Source: an uncultured Prochlorococcus sp. (GTDB taxonomy: Bacteria > Cyanobacteriota > Cyanobacteriia > PCC-6307 > Cyanobiaceae). From it: 35,616 bases of DNA. Position 1 is the stretch's first letter; every line of letters starts with the position of its first letter. The notes beneath the pieces were generated by a model. The model ran no database searches. It saw only the letters and a list, made by a program, of their open reading frames with translations, and was not told where the DNA came from. Shown here one piece after another: positions 26,566-35,616 of this stretch. The position numbers and the translations under genes are program-made. The stretch spans positions 1-35,616 of the forward strand of contig CACGDL010000011.1 of the NCBI GenBank assembly GCA_902571795.1, written 5' to 3'.

Positions 26566-26637
26566 TTTTAAGCTTGGATAATAAGGTGTAATAATGAAGT
26601 ATATACACCTAAATTAATTTATAATTTCATTTGGATC

Positions 26638-28860
26638 ATGTTCACATCATCTTCAATAATTGATAATATTAATCAGTCAGAAGGGTTAGAATATAAAAAA
26701 TTATGCAGATTATTAAAAATAACAAAGAAATCTGATAAGGATAAATTAGATATTGCTTTAACTGCTCTAGAAAAACTTGAAATAATTAATAAAAATGAAA
26801 ATGATGAATATACTTGCATAAAGGATAATGATCATCTTGTAGCCAAAATAAGATGTAGTAGCAAGGGCTATTGCTTTGCTGTAAGAGGAAAAGACAAAGA
26901 AGATATCTACATTAAGGAAAATCTACTTAACTATGCTTGGAATGGAGATAAAGTTTTAGTAAGGATAATAAAAGAGGGATATAGAAGAAGATCACCTGAA
27001 GGAATAGTTGATTGTATTCTTGAAAGATCAAATCAAATACTTCTTTCTAAAGTAGAAATAATAGACAATGATGTATATGCAATCCCAATAGACGATAGGA
27101 TCCTTTCTAAAATTAAACTTCCAAAAGAGAATAAAAAATACACTTTCAATCCAGACAATAAGAATATAGTAAAAGTTGAGATTGATAGATTCCCTATAGG
27201 TCAAGAAGAAGGACTAGGTCATGTGATAGAAGAACTAAAACTAAACAATAATGAAGACTATGATACAGACTTTGTTTTATCTAAAAGCAATATCGTTAAA
27301 TCATACGATTTAAATCATATTGAATCAAAAAAAATCGAACAAAGGGAGAGGATAGACCTTACAGATAAAAACTCTTATTTATTCAAAAGTTGGAATTCTA
27401 ATAATTCTCCAATACTCCCAATGATTCAAATAGAGCAGGGAAAAAATAAAAAGACCAAACTATGGATACATACAAATAATCTTGCAGAAAGGGTAGATCT
27501 AAATAGTAAAAAATCTCTAGAAATATTATTCAAACGCTTTGAATCATTACCCTTATTAAATGATTGGCAAAACTACCTTGGTGAAGCCATAAGAAATGAT
27601 TCTGAATTTAAATTTGGTGAAAAGAATGAAGCAATAAGCCTCTGTCTCAATTTAAATAGTGATAATGAAATAATTGATTGGTCATTTCATCTTACTTTAG
27701 TAAAGTGCTCTCTTATTGTTGGAAGTGATCATACTGACGCGCTTCTATCAAGAAAAAGCAAATCAAGAATAACCTCTCGGGTATTAAAACCTATAAAGGA
27801 ATATGTCGACGATTTAGATAAAATACTAGAAATTTCATGTTCATTCAGAGAAAACCATCTTTTGGAGGGTAAGGTAGAAATTCCTGCGCCACTGAATAAG
27901 ATTGAAGCACTAGAAGAATTTTTTATTCACAATCCTGCTGAATATTCAAAAGGATATTTTGAATCATTAAATAAAGAAGATTGCCAAACTTACCTTTCAC
28001 CAATACTATTTGAAGCTAATTTAATATGGTTCAAACATTCAAATCAATATGGCTTAAAAAGTGCAGGATACATCTCAAATGGAATAGATTACGTGAATGC
28101 TAATGAAATTATAAAATATTCAGAATTTATTGAAAATGATGTAGAGCTTAATGAAGATGGCAATTTGACATTTAGTCATGTAATTAAATTATGTGACGAC
28201 GATAATAAAAAAAGAATCTTACATAAACTTCTAATTAATGAATTCAAGGACAATGAAATAAGGTTGATATCTAAAGATTCTGATAATGATGAATCAGATA
28301 AATTATTTATTACTCCATGGACAATTCCTGGATTTGACTTCACAAATCTTCTAAATCAGTACTGTATCTTTAATATGATAATAAATGGTAAGAAATCAAA
28401 GAAAAATAATATAAATGAAATTAATATATCTGAGAGTAATTCATTGGAATTAGTAAATTGGGATATATTTAATTCATCAATTTCAAAAAATCTAGAAATA
28501 TTATTTAACAAGTTTGTGATAGATAAACTTAATGAATTCAAGTACAAAGTTAACCAATATAAATCTAATATGATTAATATAAAAAAAGTAAGAAAAGCAG
28601 AAAAGTTAATAGGTAATATTTATAATGGATTTATTTTATCAGTGCAAACATATGGTTTCTTTGTTGAGATTTCAGAACTAAATGTAGAGGGTTTAGTACA
28701 CGTAAGCACTCTTAATAATGATTGGTATGAATACAGGTCAAGGCAAAATCTATTGATTGGAAGAAAATCCAAAAAATCATATAAAGTTGGAGATGCAATA
28801 GAAGTAAAAATAATAAAAGTCGATATTCTTAAATATCAAATTGATTTAGAATTAACATAA
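26638..28860 (+). CDS. RNase II/R-family protein with degenerate catalytic motif
   Basis: 740 aa; N-terminal helix/cold-shock-like region (AKIRCSSKGYCFAVR...DIYIKENLLNYAWNGDKVLVRI), partial RNB (ERIDLTDKNSYLFKSW...KLWIHTNNLAERVD), C-terminal S1 (GNIYNGFILSVQTYGFFVEISELNVEGLVHVSTL). Confidence 0.85.
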   Translation: MFTSSSIIDNINQSEGLEYKKLCRLLKITKKSDKDKLDIALTALEKLEIINKNENDEYTCIKDNDHLVAKIRCSSKGYCFAVRGKDKEDIYIKENLLNYAWNGDKVLVRIIKEGYRRRSPEGIVDCILERSNQILLSKVEIIDNDVYAIPIDDRILSKIKLPKENKKYTFNPDNKNIVKVEIDRFPIGQEEGLGHVIEELKLNNNEDYDTDFVLSKSNIVKSYDLNHIESKKIEQRERIDLTDKNSYLFKSWNSNNSPILPMIQIEQGKNKKTKLWIHTNNLAERVDLNSKKSLEILFKRFESLPLLNDWQNYLGEAIRNDSEFKFGEKNEAISLCLNLNSDNEIIDWSFHLTLVKCSLIVGSDHTDALLSRKSKSRITSRVLKPIKEYVDDLDKILEISCSFRENHLLEGKVEIPAPLNKIEALEEFFIHNPAEYSKGYFESLNKEDCQTYLSPILFEANLIWFKHSNQYGLKSAGYISNGIDYVNANEIIKYSEFIENDVELNEDGNLTFSHVIKLCDDDNKKRILHKLLINEFKDNEIRLISKDSDNDESDKLFITPWTIPGFDFTNLLNQYCIFNMIINGKKSKKNNINEINISESNSLELVNWDIFNSSISKNLEILFNKFVIDKLNEFKYKVNQYKSNMINIKKVRKAEKLIGNIYNGFILSVQTYGFFVEISELNVEGLVHVSTLNNDWYEYRSRQNLLIGRKSKKSYKVGDAIEVKIIKVDILKYQIDLELT

Positions 28861-28926
28861 ATAAATTTTCACAAAATATATTATGGAAATATTAACAAAA
28901 AAAATTTAAGAAAATTTTTATTAATT

Positions 28927-29370
28927 ATGTTTAAGAAAAAATATTTACTTTTAACTCTTTTTTTTATAATTATTTTTCAAATTTTATTATATACAAATAA
29001 TAAACAGAAGACTTCATTTAGATACTTTAAATGGACACTCCAAGAAGTAAGTATAGGTAAGTTAATCAGTATTTCATTTTTTTCTGGTTTATTTGTAAGC
29101 ACTTTATTGAATTCAACAATTACTAGTACTAGTTTCAGAAAAAAAACTTTAGAAAATATGGAAGATGATTTTGTATCTAATAATGATGAGGAAGAAATGA
29201 AACCAAACTTTGAGATGCCGCCACAAAGGGATATTAGAGATACTCAACCAACAATTTCTGTTAATTACAGAGTAGTCAAAAATATGAATGAAAATAATTT
29301 AAAAAAAGATCAAAGTTATTCAAATCAAGATATTAAAGATGACTGGGATAATGCTGATAATGATTGGTAG
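28927..29370 (+). CDS. Two-TM membrane protein with acidic tail, LapA-like architecture
   Basis: 147 aa; two N-terminal hydrophobic segments then an Asp/Glu/Asn-rich tail ending DDWDNADNDW. Confidence 0.6.
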   Translation: MFKKKYLLLTLFFIIIFQILLYTNNKQKTSFRYFKWTLQEVSIGKLISISFFSGLFVSTLLNSTITSTSFRKKTLENMEDDFVSNNDEEEMKPNFEMPPQRDIRDTQPTISVNYRVVKNMNENNLKKDQSYSNQDIKDDWDNADNDW

Positions 29371-29428
29371 AAAAATAAATTAATTAAAAATGGTTTTTTA
29401 ATTTATAATGGAGTAAATAGTTTTTTTT

Positions 29429-29995
29429 ATGGAAGAAAATTTAGACAAAAATAATGAAGTAAATAAAGAAATATCTGACAACACTACTAAATCAAACTCT
29501 GAGGAAATAAAAGGGTCTAAATCAGAAAAAGTTATCAATATGGATATAAATAATGGTGATTCTGCTACTAAAGTTGTTATAAAAAATGAAATTAATACTC
29601 CCGAAAAACCTATAACAAAAGCAAAAAAAGAACTCCCAGTAGAGAAAAAACCTTTCCAAGAATTTATTAACCTACACCTAATTCCTTCACTTACTGAGGA
29701 AATTAATCAAAGAGGATTTGAAATAAACGTTATTAACCTCACTAACACAAATAGACCTATTGCTGGGGATAAATGTTGGGTAATAAATTGTGAAATTAAA
29801 GATACATGTAACTTTTGGTTATCCTTTGAGAAGGATGATATTAGTTCATTAAAAAGTATTTCTTTATCAAAACCTAATCAAAAACCAAGTATTATTGAAT
29901 CTTTTCTTATTGACGAAAAAAGAATTACCTTAAAATTAATTATTTCAAGAGTACTTCAAAGATTGAATGGGCAAAAGTTAATAGGAGTTAATTAG
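29429..29995 (+). CDS. DUF2996-family protein
   Basis: 188 aa; KKPFQEFINLHLIPSLTEEINQRG...CWVINCEI...FWLSFEKDDISSLKSISLS. Confidence 0.75.
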   Translation: MEENLDKNNEVNKEISDNTTKSNSEEIKGSKSEKVINMDINNGDSATKVVIKNEINTPEKPITKAKKELPVEKKPFQEFINLHLIPSLTEEINQRGFEINVINLTNTNRPIAGDKCWVINCEIKDTCNFWLSFEKDDISSLKSISLSKPNQKPSIIESFLIDEKRITLKLIISRVLQRLNGQKLIGVN

Positions 29996-30075
29996 AAAAA
30001 CAATAACACCAAGTTAACTTTTTCCTCGAAAATACAAATCATAGTAAATAATAGTATTAATAAACCGAATAAAAA

Positions 30076-31248
30076 ATGGCTCAATCAACTGTTGAATCAA
30101 AAAATAAAAAAGATATTAATAATGGAAAGATACCGGCAAAAGAAACAATTTTGTCCCCAAGATTCTATACAACCGACTTTGAGGCTATGGAAAATATGGA
30201 TTTATCAATAAACGAGGAGGAATTGGAAGCTATATGTGAGGAATTTAGAAAAGATTACAATAGACATCATTTTGTAAGAAATAGTGAATTTGAAGGCGCT
30301 GCAGAAAAATTAGATCCTGAGACAAGAGAGCTTTTTGTTGATTTTCTCGAGGGAAGTTGTACTTCAGAATTTTCAGGTTTTTTACTTTATAAGGAACTTA
30401 GTAAGAGGATTAAAGTCAAAAACCCTCTACTTGCTGAATGTTTTGCTCATATGGCCAGAGATGAAGCAAGACATGCAGGTTTTTTAAATAAATCAATGAG
30501 TGACTTTGGACTTCAGTTAGATTTAGGTTTTTTAACAGCCAATAAAGATTACACTTATTTTCCACCAAGAAGTATTTTTTACGCTACTTATTTATCCGAA
30601 AAAATAGGTTATTGGAGATACATCGCAATTTATAGGCATCTAGAAAAGAATCCAGATAGCAAGATTTTTCCACTTTTTAATTACTTTGAGAATTGGTGTC
30701 AGGATGAAAATAGACATGGTGACTTTTTTGACGCATTAATGAAAGCACAACCACGTACCGTTAAATCATTAAGCCAAAAAATTACCATTGGGGGCTCTAC
30801 CTTTACACATCCACTATTTGACTATTTTCATAGATTTAGATACTTTTTGAACAATCTTCCATTAACATCCAAGTTATGGTCTAGATTTTTTCTATTAGCT
30901 GTATTTGCAACTATGTATGCAAGGGATTTGGGAATTAAAAAAGATTTCTACAGTTCTTTAGGTTTAGATGCCAGAGATTACGACCAGTTTGTTATTAATA
31001 AAACAAATGAAACTGCAGCTAGAGTTTTCCCTGTAGTAATGGACGTTTATGATAAATCTTTTTATGGAAGATTAGATAAAATAGTAGAGAATAATAAGGT
31101 TCTTTCCGATATTGCAAACAGTGATGGAAATAAAGTATCTAAAACTTTTAAAAAATTACCTAAATTTTTATCAAACGGTTACCAGTTATTAAGACTATAC
31201 TTATTAAAACCTCTTGATAGCAAAGATTTCCAACCTTCGATTAGATAA
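30076..31248 (+). CDS. acsF: Mg-protoporphyrin IX monomethyl ester (oxidative) cyclase, aerobic
   Basis: 390 aa; [16 protein letters not shown], diiron motifs including [14 protein letters not shown] and [16 protein letters not shown]. Confidence 0.97.
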   Translation: MAQSTVESKNKKDINNGKIPAKETILSPRFYTTDFEAMENMDLSINEEELEAICEEFRKDYNRHHFVRNSEFEGAAEKLDPETRELFVDFLEGSCTSEFSGFLLYKELSKRIKVKNPLLAECFAHMARDEARHAGFLNKSMSDFGLQLDLGFLTANKDYTYFPPRSIFYATYLSEKIGYWRYIAIYRHLEKNPDSKIFPLFNYFENWCQDENRHGDFFDALMKAQPRTVKSLSQKITIGGSTFTHPLFDYFHRFRYFLNNLPLTSKLWSRFFLLAVFATMYARDLGIKKDFYSSLGLDARDYDQFVINKTNETAARVFPVVMDVYDKSFYGRLDKIVENNKVLSDIANSDGNKVSKTFKKLPKFLSNGYQLLRLYLLKPLDSKDFQPSIR

Positions 31249-31279
31249 TCTTTAATACAGAGAAGATTTATAAACTCTT

Positions 31280-32701
31280 ATGCTTTCGTCACAAATCAAA
31301 TCAAACGATATCGTTTTTGGTAGTTGCAATAAAGATTTATTAGAAGAAATTATTTTCTACGGCATTGGACTTGGTGCTGATTTTGTAGAAATATTTATAG
31401 AGAATACTGACAATTCAAGCGTTTTAGCTGAAGAAGATTTTATTACAAGTGTAAGCCCATCATTTGGAAGGGGTGCTGGGATTAGAATCTTCAAGGGAAA
31501 AAAGGATGGATTTGTAAGTACAAATGATTTAACAAAGCATGGCTTGATGAGATCGGTATCTCAGGCTATTGAGATGTTAGACATAACAGACAACAAAAGA
31601 GAAGTATTTAACGGTTTAAATAAACATAGGGACTATTGTTTATCCAAGAAAAAATGGATTAATGAAGTCCCATCTATTCATGAGATAAGTGAAAAACTAC
31701 TAGTAAGCACAAAGTCTTTAAAAAAAAATAATAAAATAATAACTAGAAAAGGAAGTTACTCGAGAAATCTTCAAGAAGTAATTATAGCCTCCAGTGACGG
31801 AACCTATGTCTCAGATATTAGATTGCATCAAACAGTCGGACTTAACGTAATTGCAAGTGATGCACAATATAGATCTAGTGGAAGTAGAAGATTTGGATCG
31901 TCGGGAATGCCTAATGAATTCAGATTATGGGATCACGAAAAAGCAGCTAATGATGTGTTTGAAAGTTCAATGAACATGTTGTATGCAGATTATGTTGATG
32001 CAGGACAAATGCCTGTTGTATTAGCTAACAAATTTGGTGGCGTTATATTCCATGAAGCCTGCGGTCATTTACTTGAAACTACTCAAATAGAGAGAGGAAC
32101 AACACCATTTGAGAATAAATTGAATGAAAAAATTGCACATGAATCAGTAACAGCAATAGATGAAGGGATATCAGAAGGATCCTTCGGTTCATTATCAGTA
32201 GATGATGAAGGTATGGAACCCGAAAAATCAGTTCTTATAAAAGATGGAATTTTAAAAAAATTCATATCCGACAGGGCCGGTGAATTAAGAACTGGCCATA
32301 AGAGAACAGGAAGTGGAAGAAGACAAAATTATTCTTTTGCTGCAGCTTCAAGAATGAGAAATACTTATATTGCTAAAGGTGAGCACTCGAAAGAGGATTT
32401 AATCAATAGTATTAGTGAAGGTCTTTACTGCAAATCAATGGGTGGTGGCAGTGTAGGTGCTACAGGACAATTTAATTTTGCGGTAGAAGAAGGATATCTT
32501 ATTAAAAATGGAAAATTAACTAATCCAGTAAAGGGAGCAACATTGATCGGTGAGGCTAAAGAAGTTATGCCAAAAATATCAATGTGCGGAAATGATCTCG
32601 AATTGGCTCCTGGATTCTGTGGATCCATTAGTGGAAGTGTCAACGTAACTGTTGGCCAACCTCATATTAAGGTTGATTCAATCACTGTTGGCGGAAGATA
32701 G
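31280..32701 (+). CDS. tldD: TldD metalloprotease-family protein
   Basis: 473 aa; GGVIFHEACGHLLE (HExxxH), SVGATGQFNFAVEEGYLI. Confidence 0.95.
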   Translation: MLSSQIKSNDIVFGSCNKDLLEEIIFYGIGLGADFVEIFIENTDNSSVLAEEDFITSVSPSFGRGAGIRIFKGKKDGFVSTNDLTKHGLMRSVSQAIEMLDITDNKREVFNGLNKHRDYCLSKKKWINEVPSIHEISEKLLVSTKSLKKNNKIITRKGSYSRNLQEVIIASSDGTYVSDIRLHQTVGLNVIASDAQYRSSGSRRFGSSGMPNEFRLWDHEKAANDVFESSMNMLYADYVDAGQMPVVLANKFGGVIFHEACGHLLETTQIERGTTPFENKLNEKIAHESVTAIDEGISEGSFGSLSVDDEGMEPEKSVLIKDGILKKFISDRAGELRTGHKRTGSGRRQNYSFAAASRMRNTYIAKGEHSKEDLINSISEGLYCKSMGGGSVGATGQFNFAVEEGYLIKNGKLTNPVKGATLIGEAKEVMPKISMCGNDLELAPGFCGSISGSVNVTVGQPHIKVDSITVGGR

Positions 32702-32704
32702 AAT

Positions 32705-34057
32705 ATGAATTCAAGAGAAATTACAACTCAAATCTCCAAAGCTGCAGATTTCCTAAATCTTAAAAAATGGGATTATGGAGCAAGCTTTTCTAATGATTAT
32801 TCTGTGCAAGTAGATAAAGGAGAGGCTAAACAACTTAAGGCATCACAAAAGCAAATTTTAACTATAAGAGTTTGGAATCAATCAAATCTAGTTGGTATTA
32901 CTACAACAAGTGATATTAGTGAATCTGGTATTAAAAAGGCTCTTAAACAAGCAAATATAGCTTCTGATTTCGGCAATAAGAATGAAACTACAGAATTTTC
33001 ACCACTAGCGAAGGATCCTATTAAAGTTAAGGAACTTAAAAAAAGAAATCCTGTTGGAATAAAAAAATTACTTACACTTTTAAGAGGAGCGGAAGTAAAA
33101 CTAATAGAAAGTCATGAATCCATAAAATCTGTTCCATATAATGGTTTATCTGAGAGTTTCTTTGAGAGAGTTTATGCAAATAGTGAGGGTGCCTTTCGAA
33201 GTTATTCCAAAAGTCAAGCAGCACTATATTTATATGCAAGAGCAGAAGAGAAAAATAAGAAACCTCGTAGTTCAGGTTCCGTAAAACTTGGATATGGAGC
33301 TGATGATATAGATATAGAGTCGTGTATTAAAGAGGCTTCAAATAAAACAATTTCTCATTTAAATTATTCATCTATTAAAACTGATAAATATTTAATATGT
33401 TTTTCCCCAGAGTCATTTTTAACTATCATAAACGCCTTTAGCTCAATGTTTAATGCTAGAAGCATCATAGATGGAGTGAGCTTATCTAATAAAAATTCAA
33501 TCGGAGAGAAACTATCTACAGAAGCACTTAATATTTATGATGATGGCCTTCACGAAAAGAATATTTCTTCAACACCATTTGATGGAGAAGGAACCCCAAC
33601 CAAAAGAGTATGTCTAATTAACAGAGGGAGAATTGAAAATTTCATACATTCTGAATCAACTGCAAGAATATTTAAAACAACTCCCACTGGCCATGCTGGA
33701 CTAGGATCAAAAGTCTCAGTATCTCCTGATTGGATCGTAGTTGAAAAATCAGAAGAAAACTTTGATCTAAAAACATCACTAGATCACTCTACTTATGAGG
33801 GAGAATTTGTTTATATCGAAGAGTTAAATGCAATCCATGCAGGTGTCAGAGCAAGTCAAGGTTCATTTTCTCTTCCATTTGATGGATGGCTCTATAAAAA
33901 CGGAAAAAAAATCTCAATTGAATCTGCCACCGTAGCAGGGGATATCAAATATCTTTTGAAAAATATAGTAAATATTGAATCAAGCCAAGAGGTGACCACA
34001 AGTGGAATTTCTCCACATATATGGGTAGATGAATTATCAATAACTGGTGACGCGTGA
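32705..34057 (+). CDS. pmbA: PmbA/TldE-family protein
   Basis: 450 aa; TldD/PmbA partner fold, IIDGVSLSNKNSIGEKLST, STPFDGEGTPTKRVCLINRG, immediately after tldD. Confidence 0.92.
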   Translation: MNSREITTQISKAADFLNLKKWDYGASFSNDYSVQVDKGEAKQLKASQKQILTIRVWNQSNLVGITTTSDISESGIKKALKQANIASDFGNKNETTEFSPLAKDPIKVKELKKRNPVGIKKLLTLLRGAEVKLIESHESIKSVPYNGLSESFFERVYANSEGAFRSYSKSQAALYLYARAEEKNKKPRSSGSVKLGYGADDIDIESCIKEASNKTISHLNYSSIKTDKYLICFSPESFLTIINAFSSMFNARSIIDGVSLSNKNSIGEKLSTEALNIYDDGLHEKNISSTPFDGEGTPTKRVCLINRGRIENFIHSESTARIFKTTPTGHAGLGSKVSVSPDWIVVEKSEENFDLKTSLDHSTYEGEFVYIEELNAIHAGVRASQGSFSLPFDGWLYKNGKKISIESATVAGDIKYLLKNIVNIESSQEVTTSGISPHIWVDELSITGDA

Positions 34058-35040
34058 GAATTATATTCTGGGGAACACCTGAATATTCAATTCCTAGTCT
34101 TAATATTTTTATTAAATCTAATCACGAGGTAATTGCAGTAGTTAGCCAACCGGATAAGAAGAGATCTAGGGGAAATAAATTAATAGCCTCACCTGTAAAA
34201 AGCATAGCTCAGAATAAATCTATAAAAATTTATACTCCAGAAAAAATCAGGGGCAATAAAGATTTTATAAATGAACTTAAATCACTTTCTTGTGATTTAT
34301 TTATTGTTATAGCTTACGGGAAAATTTTACCCAAAGAGATATTGGAAATCCCAAAATTTGGTTGTTGGAACGCACATGCTTCTTTACTTCCAAGATGGCG
34401 TGGTGCCGCCCCAATTCAGTGGTCCCTAATAAAAGGCGATGAATTTACTGGAGTAGGAATTATGAAGATGAATGAGGGACTAGATACTGGCGACATATTG
34501 TTGGAAGAAAAAATTAAAATTGATAATAACGATAATTTAAATACACTATCGGAAAAACTTAGTATTTTATCGGCAAAATTATTTTTAAATGCTACATCTT
34601 TAATCGAAGAAAGTATTAATAAAAATACTAATCCTCAATTAACAAAACAAAATACCCTTGGAAGAGAAATTACTTACGCAAGAATGATTGAAAAATCAGA
34701 CTTTAAAGTTGATTGGGGTAATGAGGCAATTAAAATTTCTCAAAAAATAAAAGCATTATACCCACGAGCAAATACAACTTTTAGAGGTAAGAACCTTAAA
34801 ATACTTAAAATCAAAGTTTTGACAAGTAATGTAATTAAAAATGAAAAATACCTTTTCATGATCAATTATTCAAGACCAGGTATTATTCTTACTGTAATAG
34901 AAAATGAAGGAATTATAATTTCAACTAAAACTGATCCGATTATTTTGTTAGAAGCAAAACTTGAAGGCAAAAACATTTCTAGCAAAAAGCAATTGATTCA
35001 ACAGTTAAAGCCATCGGCAGGTGAATATTTCTCAGATTAA
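34054..35040 (+). CDS. fmt: Methionyl-tRNA formyltransferase
   Basis: 328 aa (GTG start); MRIIFWGTPEYSIPSL, NAHASLLPRWRGAAPIQWSLIKGDEFTGVGIMKMNEGLDTGDIL. Confidence 0.97.
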   Translation: MRIIFWGTPEYSIPSLNIFIKSNHEVIAVVSQPDKKRSRGNKLIASPVKSIAQNKSIKIYTPEKIRGNKDFINELKSLSCDLFIVIAYGKILPKEILEIPKFGCWNAHASLLPRWRGAAPIQWSLIKGDEFTGVGIMKMNEGLDTGDILLEEKIKIDNNDNLNTLSEKLSILSAKLFLNATSLIEESINKNTNPQLTKQNTLGREITYARMIEKSDFKVDWGNEAIKISQKIKALYPRANTTFRGKNLKILKIKVLTSNVIKNEKYLFMINYSRPGIILTVIENEGIIISTKTDPIILLEAKLEGKNISSKKQLIQQLKPSAGEYFSD

Positions 35041-35616
35041 GTTCTAGATTCTTTTTTAGAGAATCCCCAAATGAAAGCAAAAAGAATCAAAAAATAAAAA
35101 TAATAGTCTGGAAGAATAGATTCTTTAATTAACGTATTTAGTAAAAGTTTAATCCCAACTATTAAAATTGCTACGTAACCGGCTGTTTCTAATCTAGAAA
35201 ATATATCCAGAAGTTTTAGAAAAATCCCCGATGTAAATCTTAAGGCTAATACTCCAATCACTGCACCAAATATAATTAATATGTATTGATCACTTATAGC
35301 TACTGCAGTAGTGATACTGTCTATGGAAAAAGCAAAATCAGTAATTGAAAGAAGCGCTACAACCCTTAAAAACCTAAAATTATTTTTATTATTATCTGTC
35401 CCATTTTCAGCGTTTTCTATATCTGAATTTAAAAAAATATTCGAGAAGAATAAATAAATTAAATAAAAACCAGCAAAAACTCTAATGAGAATAAACTTTA
35501 GAAGAACATTAGATAATATGATTAGAATAATTCTAAATAATAAAGATATTGTTATACCAATATTTAAGGCTCTTGACCTTAATTCTGAACTATCGAGGGA
35601 TTTAGTAAGAGAAGCT
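35037..35616 (-). CDS. TerC-family integral membrane protein (5' truncated by window edge)
   Basis: Frame stays open beyond the track start at 35261: RFLRVVALLSITDFAFSIDSITTAVAISDQYILIIFGAVIGVLALRF... is TerC-like. Confidence 0.85.
   Translation of the reverse strand, partial: ASLTKSLDSSELRSRALNIGITISLLFRIILIILSNVLLKFILIRVFAGFYLIYLFFSNIFLNSDIENAENGTDNNKNNFRFLRVVALLSITDFAFSIDSITTAVAISDQYILIIFGAVIGVLALRFTSGIFLKLLDIFSRLETAGYVAILIVGIKLLLNTLIKESILPDYYFYFLILFAFIWGFSKKESRT

Noticed and set aside
26319-32643. Minus-strand ORFs 26319-26528, 28356-28547, 32083-32265, 32425-32643
   Set aside because: Antisense to Gdt1-like, RNB-like and tldD genes.
31280-34057. tldD/pmbA as a RiPP biosynthesis cluster
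   Set aside because: The TldD/PmbA pair is widespread, and no precursor peptide or modification enzymes are seen nearby.

Overview
AT-rich, gene-dense window that looks like a marine picocyanobacterial (Prochlorococcus-like) chromosome segment, judged from gene content and composition. Most of it is conserved core: ilvE (partial), metH, pheT, rpmG, rpsR, an RNase II-family gene, metG, an LptC-like gene, cobU/cobP, a TrmL-type methyltransferase, one CAT-anticodon tRNA, clpS, a 2-Cys peroxiredoxin, an FtsH homologue, rpmF, a DUF565/Ycf20 gene, a probable psb30, split Gdt1/UPF0016 halves, acsF, tldD/pmbA, fmt and terC (partial). A 3.8-kb island (about 17.05-20.89 kb) carries mostly tiny ORFs, many absent from the supplied ORF track. 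Points most worth a second look: (1) three 49-bp imperfect palindromes with an internal 12-bp period (7031-7785), next to a gene fusing a ribbon-helix-helix (RHH) N-terminus to a C-terminal J-domain; (2) an FtsH homologue with intact AAA+ motifs, HEXXH replaced by NEVGR, and no first TM helix; (3) two RNase II/R-family genes, one with the catalytic motif but few accessory domains, the other with accessory domains but no catalytic motif; (4) an RHH gene flanked by 11-bp AGTGT-S-ACACT palindromes, divergent from a 50-aa membrane peptide gene; (5) a free-standing VKOR-type thioredoxin domain. Everything comes from reading the sequence; no database search was run.
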